Positions 20,755 to 25,167 of a stretch of 25,167 nt of DNA are shown here, piece by piece (the first letter of the stretch is position 1; each line of letters starts with the position of its first letter). A program made the position numbers and the translations under genes. The notes beneath the pieces are model-generated. The model ran no database searches. It was not told the origin of the DNA and worked only from the letters and a program-made list of their open reading frames with translations. Where the stretch lies: NCBI GenBank assembly GCA_964353115.1, contig CAYGUI010000018.1, positions 1 to 25,167 on the forward strand, in the 5' to 3' direction. This DNA is from CAYGUI01 sp964353115. GTDB taxonomy: Bacteria; Pseudomonadota; Gammaproteobacteria; JAGOUU01.

Positions 20755-22579
20755 CAATATTTTCGATAAAGCGTTAGCTTGCATCCCCCCCATAACCGAA
20801 ATACACAAAATGGTTGGGGTTAATCCTTTTGGAGACATCGCAGAAAAAATTAAGTTTGATGAAGTTTTTGATTTATTTAGCACAACGGAAAATTCATATT
20901 TAGACAATATAATTCTAGAGCAAGTTGCAAAATTAATAACAAACAATAAATTAAAAATATGGCGTAATATTTATAAAAAAAATAATAAAAAATGGCGTGA
21001 TATATTAAAAAATATTCCGGACAATCATTTTTCTGCAATATCATATTTTGCACAAAAATTAGATATTAATGATTATGAACAATACTGCACTAATATTATC
21101 TTTAATAATTCTGGATGGTTTGGATATCTTAAAGCCCATAATCAATTAGATCTTTATACTGAAGTTTTAATATTTTGGCTCGCTAATCAATATTTTTACT
21201 CAAAATTTGCCATTACAAATGAACATAAAATGTCTGATTTTGAACCTACTAAGCATTCCTATAATTATAAAAAAGAAAAAAACACTCAAGAAAATAACAT
21301 TAAATTATTAAGGCAAAAACAAAAGCATAATTTAAATAAAAAAAATAAATGGATTTTATGCATGGATCCGCGTTCATTAAATGTGCGCACAGCTATCGAA
21401 AAAACAGTACAAGAAGAAACACATGGGGCAGCTGGTTTTTTTAATTTACCATTAGTAATAAAAAAAGACGGATGCCATGACAAATATTGCTATCCAGGAG
21501 CACAACAAGAATTTATTACCAAAAAAGTTAAATCTAATTATTTTAATAAAATATTAAAAAAATTATCTACTGCTATTAGCAGGCAACGTGTACGCATGAC
21601 TTCTGCTTTTGTTCATTATGAATTATTTGGTATTTTTTACTTAATCAATTCTATTTTAAAAAATTTTAATTTTTATAGAAAAAATAAAAATAGCATTACA
21701 TATAATAAACACGACATAAACAGTAAAATCATTAAAAATATACAGGACTTATTTTTCAGTATGGGGCTTGATATATATAACGATAAATTAGATTGCGATT
21801 ATATTTATATTGTTGGTCATGGCTCAGAAGTTAATAACAATCAATACAAAAGCACTTTACAGTGCGCTGCCTGCGGTGGAAATAGTGGCCTTTATAATGC
21901 TATAGAACTTTGTAATTTATTAAATTCAATTAATAATTTTAATGCACAATTTATTCCCATTATTCATGATACGGCATCTAATAAATTAGAACTTATCGAT
22001 AAAAATATTGATAATATCAAATATCATAACGATAAAATTTCATTAATAAATAATAATATTACGACCAATTTCCCAGCAATAAAAAATACAAATTCATGGT
22101 CAAAATTAGTACCAGAGTTTGGATTAATAAATCACTCATGCTTAATAATCGGTAATTCAGAATTGGGAATAAATAAATTTAAAGATAATCAAGCTTTTAT
22201 GCATAGCTATGATTATAAAGTTGATCCTGACGGCACACATCTTGCCAATATTTTAATGGGCCCGGCTTTTGTTGCATATAATTTAAATATGCAGTATTTA
22301 TTTTCAACTATATGTAATCAAAAATTTGGTAGTGGTGACAAAACCAGGCAATCAATCATACCTAGCATCGGAGTTTTAGAGAATAACTCGTTTGAATTAC
22401 GCTTTGGTTTACCAGAACAAAGCATTCAATTTCAAAATACTATAAAACATAATCCAAGTAGATTATTTATTTATATACAAGCCCCTACCGATATTATCAA
22501 CAAAGCTCTGGATAAAGCAGAAAATATAAAAAATTTATCTGCTAATAACTTTATTGTTGTTAAAAATATTACTTGTTAA
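20744..22579 (+). CDS. dabA: DabA, cytosolic zinc subunit of the DAB inorganic-carbon pump (DUF2309)
   Basis: This 611-residue beta-carbonic-anhydrase-like protein works with DabB to convert CO2 to trapped bicarbonate. The zinc ligands are visible: Cys206 and Asp208 in CMDPRS, His359 in VGHGSEVNNN and Cys374 in LQCAACGG. The Cys-x-Asp pair and the 15-residue His-to-Cys spacing match the characterised Halothiobacillus DabA2. Other family blocks are IHKMVGVNPFG (20-30), EETHGAAGFFNLP (224-236) and the late FGSGDKTRQSIIPSIGVLEN (528-547). At 611 residues it is clearly shorter than typical family members (about 800 or more), mostly before the first zinc ligands. The start overlaps the dabB end by 11 bp. 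The 3' end overlaps the convergent repeat-protein gene by 11 bp. Confidence 0.93.
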   Translation: MQNSNIFDKALACIPPITEIHKMVGVNPFGDIAEKIKFDEVFDLFSTTENSYLDNIILEQVAKLITNNKLKIWRNIYKKNNKKWRDILKNIPDNHFSAISYFAQKLDINDYEQYCTNIIFNNSGWFGYLKAHNQLDLYTEVLIFWLANQYFYSKFAITNEHKMSDFEPTKHSYNYKKEKNTQENNIKLLRQKQKHNLNKKNKWILCMDPRSLNVRTAIEKTVQEETHGAAGFFNLPLVIKKDGCHDKYCYPGAQQEFITKKVKSNYFNKILKKLSTAISRQRVRMTSAFVHYELFGIFYLINSILKNFNFYRKNKNSITYNKHDINSKIIKNIQDLFFSMGLDIYNDKLDCDYIYIVGHGSEVNNNQYKSTLQCAACGGNSGLYNAIELCNLLNSINNFNAQFIPIIHDTASNKLELIDKNIDNIKYHNDKISLINNNITTNFPAIKNTNSWSKLVPEFGLINHSCLIIGNSELGINKFKDNQAFMHSYDYKVDPDGTHLANILMGPAFVAYNLNMQYLFSTICNQKFGSGDKTRQSIIPSIGVLENNSFELRFGLPEQSIQFQNTIKHNPSRLFIYIQAPTDIINKALDKAENIKNLSANNFIVVKNITC

Positions 22580-23510
22580 TTTTGACAAAATCAGGATTTT
22601 TAGCAATACACGAAACAATTTCATTAAGCTGCTCTTTTAAGCCTCTTACCAGCTGATAATTATTTGAAATTATTTTTTTTGAAATACTAGTTCGCTCCAT
22701 TTTTGGCGATTCACCAATTTTAAAATTAAGATAAGCCAACTCAGAAACAATAATATTAGATAAAACCAAGACGTCATTTGATGTGACATTATAATTTTTA
22801 TCTTTCTTATAAACTATATCCATAGTTTTTATATCAAAAGATTTTGCAATATTTTTTACAATTTGGAACATATCTAATAAATACATAAACATATCTTTAG
22901 CTGTTTTTCCTCCAACATATTCTGGAAGAATAAAATTAACATCTTTTTTGGTGCATTTTTTTAATAAATTTTTAGAATAATCAACTGCAAAATTAAGAGA
23001 ATAATATACATCCCGAGCATTGGTTTTAACATCTAATAAATCAGATACTTGATGATTTAACATTGTTACTTTCTTAAAAACCATATCAGGAATTGCTGTA
23101 ATCACCTTTATCTCCTGTGGCAAATATTTTATTTTTAATTCTCTTTCTATGAAGAAAAACATCTCGTCAATTTGCTTTAAGACTTTCAACACATCTTTTG
23201 GAGCAATATTTTCTTTTAATTGAACAATTCTAGAATCTTGTTTACCAGTAAATTCAAAAAATAGTTGATTTGAAGTATTAAACAACGATATTGCTTGATA
23301 ATAAACTTCTCTAGGTTCAGCATTAAAAACATTTATATTATAATTAGTTGGCAGTGTAAGTCCCATTTCTTGATATATTAATTTTAATCGCATTTCAAGA
23401 ATTGATGCTTGCTTAAATACATCAGATGGGGTTATTTCCTCGGTAGCACCATATGAGGCATTCATCAATATTTGTAGAAAAACAAATACCTTAAAAAAAA
23501 ATCTAATCAT
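22569..23510 (-). CDS. Periplasmic helical-repeat protein of unknown function, paired with a diguanylate cyclase
   Basis: With the chosen start the protein has 313 residues and a signal peptide (MIRFFFKVFVFLQILMNASYG), so it is exported. The frame is open to an upstream ATG (23567), but that start would sit on the far side of the promoter and put 19 odd residues before the signal peptide, so 23510 is preferred. The mature part is all-helical and repetitive. A motif of Pro/Ala-x-Asp/Glu-Val, followed by an aromatic or hydrophobic residue, recurs near residues 29 (SDVF), 67 (REVY), 105 (KDVL), 142 (DMVF), 166 (RDVY), 205 (KDMF) and 245 (NDVL). The spacing is mostly 37-40 residues. This suggests a solenoid of helical hairpins for protein binding. 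I recognise no named family. It is divergent from the diguanylate cyclase gene through a shared promoter. Confidence 0.75.
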   Translation of the reverse strand: MIRFFFKVFVFLQILMNASYGATEEITPSDVFKQASILEMRLKLIYQEMGLTLPTNYNINVFNAEPREVYYQAISLFNTSNQLFFEFTGKQDSRIVQLKENIAPKDVLKVLKQIDEMFFFIERELKIKYLPQEIKVITAIPDMVFKKVTMLNHQVSDLLDVKTNARDVYYSLNFAVDYSKNLLKKCTKKDVNFILPEYVGGKTAKDMFMYLLDMFQIVKNIAKSFDIKTMDIVYKKDKNYNVTSNDVLVLSNIIVSELAYLNFKIGESPKMERTSISKKIISNNYQLVRGLKEQLNEIVSCIAKNPDFVKINK

Positions 23511-23540
23511 TTTACAATTTATCTCAAATTTTCTATTTGT

Positions 23541-23556
23541 TGCTATAATAATAGCA
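23541..23556. promoter_or_regulatory. Symmetric divergent promoter for the helical-repeat protein and the diguanylate cyclase
   Basis: The sequence TGCTATAATAATAGCA is an inverted repeat (TGCTAT, four bases, ATAGCA). On the plus strand it reads as an extended -10, TGCTATAAT (23541-23549). On the minus strand it reads TGCTATTAT (23556..23548), also an extended -10. Predicted starts near 23556 (plus) and 23541 (minus) give leaders of about 25 and 30 nt to the two ATGs. The two promoters share DNA, so polymerase could occupy only one direction at a time. Confidence 0.55.
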
Positions 23557-23580
23557 TAAGGATTCAAGAGCCATACATAA

Positions 23581-25104
23581 ATGGAATTATTATCAACGCG
23601 AGAAAAAGTACTAATATTTTTTCAATATTTTATACCAATTACAGCTTTATTTCTTTCAATAAGCTTATTTTCAATAAGCTATTATTTAAGTGAAAATAAA
23701 GATGACGATATAAAAAAAGAAACAAGCTCTTTAGAGTTTAAAATCTCTATTTTTGAAGAATCAATTGGACACGCTATTAAAGACTGTCTTTTATTAAAAA
23801 AAGTTATTAAAAAGTCTTTTTCAGTAACCCAATCAATAGTTGATAATAATCTTTTTATTGCAGATATTTTTAAGTTCAGCTCTGAAATAAACCCAAATTA
23901 TCAACAAGTAAGATACATAAACTATAGCGGTGATGAGTTAGTCAGAGTAGATAAAAAAGAAAATCATTCTTTCATTTTAAAAACTTTTGAATTACAAAAT
24001 AAAGCTAAAAGGGGCTATTTTTTAAAAACAGCTAAGATTAGCAAAAACTCGGTATATCTTTCACGCATTGAGCCAAATTATGAGCATGGAGAAATGGAAA
24101 TTCCCATCAACCCAGTTTTAAGAATTTCAAGCCCCATAAAAGAAAATGATTCTTTATTTGGCATGGTAATAATAAATATAGGACTTAAAGAACAAATAAA
24201 AAATCTTATGGCGAATAACAGTATATTATTCAGCAACAATGGCTACATTATAGCCTCACATAATAAAAACGAAGAATGGGGAAATTATTTTTTAAATCGT
24301 AAAAATCAAACTTTGGAGAACTTATATCCAGAGATATGGAAAGCTGTAATTAATAATGATGCTGCTGTGATTGATAACGATAAATATATTTTTGTTTTAC
24401 ATAAAATAAATTTTTCTGGTATATATGACTCCATTGTTAATGAACCAACTGAATACTATTTAGGTTCTTTTTTCGATAAAAATGATTACACCTTGATTAA
24501 ATATAAATATTTATATTATGTAATATTAATAAATATTCTTCTAAGTTTAACTCTTTCCTATTATATTGCAGAATATCAAATATCTACAATCGCATATAAT
24601 CGTGAGCTAACCTATCACGCTAACGTTGATCAACTAACGCAGCTTGATAGTCGTAAAAATATTTATTCAAAACTAGAAAAAGAACTCAACAGGGTCAAAC
24701 GATATCATACATCTTCTACCATAATTATGTTAGATTTAGATTTATTCAAAGATATTAATGATAAACATGGGCACTTAGTTGGAGATATTGTACTTTCTGA
24801 CACCACACAAATAATTCGCGATAATTTGCGCGATACTGATAGCGCTGGAAGACTAGGTGGTGAAGAATTTTTAGTTATCTTGCCAGAAACAAATTTGGAA
24901 AATGGTAAAAAAGCTGCTGAAAAAATTAGAGCACAAATTGAAAACAAAACTATTAAAAGCGAAGATCTTCAGCTAAAAGTAACTATAAGCATTGGAATAA
25001 CTGAGATAACCGAAAACGACACAATAAAAACCCTAATGTCTAGAGCTGATATTCTACTTTATGAATCAAAAAAATCTGGTAGGAATAAAATAACTAGCAA
25101 ATAA
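23581..25104 (+). CDS. Membrane diguanylate cyclase with periplasmic Cache-like sensor and GGEEF domain
   Basis: This 507-residue inner-membrane enzyme makes c-di-GMP from two GTP. A first membrane helix (about 10-35) is followed by a periplasmic sensor (about 36-305) with QQVRYINYSGDELVRVDKK (108-126) and SPIKENDSLFGMVIINIGLK (184-203), typical of double-Cache ligand-binding domains. A second helix lies at about 309-330 (YLYYVILINILLSLTLSYYI). The GGDEF domain (about 342-504) has DLDLFKDINDKHGHLVGD (385-402) for metal and GTP binding, the active loop RLGGEEF (424-430) and an intact inhibitory-site RxxD (RDTD, 417-420) five residues before it. It should therefore be active and feedback-inhibited. 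A weak AAGAG Shine-Dalgarno precedes the ATG. The divergent periplasmic repeat protein is a candidate partner of the sensor. Confidence 0.93.
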   Translation: MELLSTREKVLIFFQYFIPITALFLSISLFSISYYLSENKDDDIKKETSSLEFKISIFEESIGHAIKDCLLLKKVIKKSFSVTQSIVDNNLFIADIFKFSSEINPNYQQVRYINYSGDELVRVDKKENHSFILKTFELQNKAKRGYFLKTAKISKNSVYLSRIEPNYEHGEMEIPINPVLRISSPIKENDSLFGMVIINIGLKEQIKNLMANNSILFSNNGYIIASHNKNEEWGNYFLNRKNQTLENLYPEIWKAVINNDAAVIDNDKYIFVLHKINFSGIYDSIVNEPTEYYLGSFFDKNDYTLIKYKYLYYVILINILLSLTLSYYIAEYQISTIAYNRELTYHANVDQLTQLDSRKNIYSKLEKELNRVKRYHTSSTIIMLDLDLFKDINDKHGHLVGDIVLSDTTQIIRDNLRDTDSAGRLGGEEFLVILPETNLENGKKAAEKIRAQIENKTIKSEDLQLKVTISIGITEITENDTIKTLMSRADILLYESKKSGRNKITSK

Positions 25105-25167
25105 TAACACCTAAAGCATGCTAATAAAATTGTCTAATTTTTATACTATAATTTTAAAGTGTAAATG
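25105..25167 (+). other. Right-edge intergenic stretch with a possible promoter for the next gene
   Basis: After the cyclase stop there is no hairpin with a T-run. TATAAT at 25147-25152 lies 12 bases before an ATG that occupies the last three bases of the window (25165-25167), so a plus-strand gene may begin here with a short leader. Nothing beyond the start codon is visible. Confidence 0.25.

Noticed and set aside
22569..23567. Longer version of the helical-repeat protein starting at 23567
   Set aside because: The start lies upstream of the likely promoter and puts 19 residues ahead of a clean signal peptide; the ATG at 23510 fits better.
25115..25122. AGCATGCT palindrome after the cyclase stop
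   Set aside because: Eight bases with no loop or T-run; too short for a terminator and expected by chance.

Overview
The window is AT-rich chromosomal sequence, roughly 30 percent GC by eye. It comes from a compact bacterial genome, most likely a proteobacterium. The gammaproteobacterial-type TrmJ, YhhQ and DeaD/CsdA-like helicase and the DabAB/CbbR locus favour a gammaproteobacterium, but I cannot place it to order. I see no tRNA, rRNA, CRISPR array, transposase or prophage gene. Genes are packed tightly. Same-strand neighbours overlap by 4-38 bp, four of the five convergent pairs overlap at their 3' ends (11-44 bp), and several divergent pairs have start codons 0-33 bp apart. No gene-free stretch reaches 300 bases.

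Layout. Positions 1-1490 (minus): a cytosolic NtrB-like histidine kinase with a degenerate receiver-like N-terminus, followed by an overlapping unknown gene that runs off the left edge. 1489-2316 (plus): a farnesyl-diphosphate-synthase-type IspA that has lost a conserved loop. 2294-3010 (minus): TrmJ tRNA methyltransferase. 3044-3721 (plus): a GNAT acetyltransferase. 3738-5498 (minus): a DEAD-box helicase with an Arg/Gly/Ser-rich tail, behind its own strong sigma70-type promoter. 5557-10944 (minus): a tightly overlapping five-gene operon, read as small membrane protein, exported alpha/alpha-toroid-like protein, Bcr/CflA-type MFS exporter, AroK, then PpsA. 10961-12831 (plus): aroA-yhhQ. 12821-15312: a LysR regulator overlapping a flavoprotein monooxygenase, with a divergent exported NTF2-like protein. 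15269-15845 (minus): a 31-codon small ORF with a strong Shine-Dalgarno, coupled to a GRDP-like protein. 15955-17475 (minus): a PAS-GAF-HD-GYP c-di-GMP phosphodiesterase. 17555-18496 (minus): the eroded remains of a GNAT plus RimK-family ATP-grasp pair. 18483-22579: a CbbR-type LysR divergent from dabB-dabA, the DAB inorganic-carbon pump. 22569-25104: a periplasmic helical-repeat protein and a membrane diguanylate cyclase that share a symmetric divergent promoter.

How the genes fit together. PpsA makes PEP, AroK makes shikimate-3-phosphate, and AroA joins the two, so the central block is biased toward chorismate and aromatic supply. DabAB would supply bicarbonate, which in a non-autotroph feeds PEP/pyruvate carboxylation; no RuBisCO or carboxysome gene is visible here. 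YhhQ points to salvage of queuosine precursors. The diguanylate cyclase and the HD-GYP protein make and degrade c-di-GMP. The eroded GNAT/RimK pair, the loop-deleted IspA and the short DabA/DabB suggest ongoing genome reduction.

The most interesting leads are the repeat-protein/diguanylate-cyclase pair on a palindromic promoter, the 31-codon leader ORF, the amber-interrupted GNAT-RimK remnant and the loop deletion in IspA.
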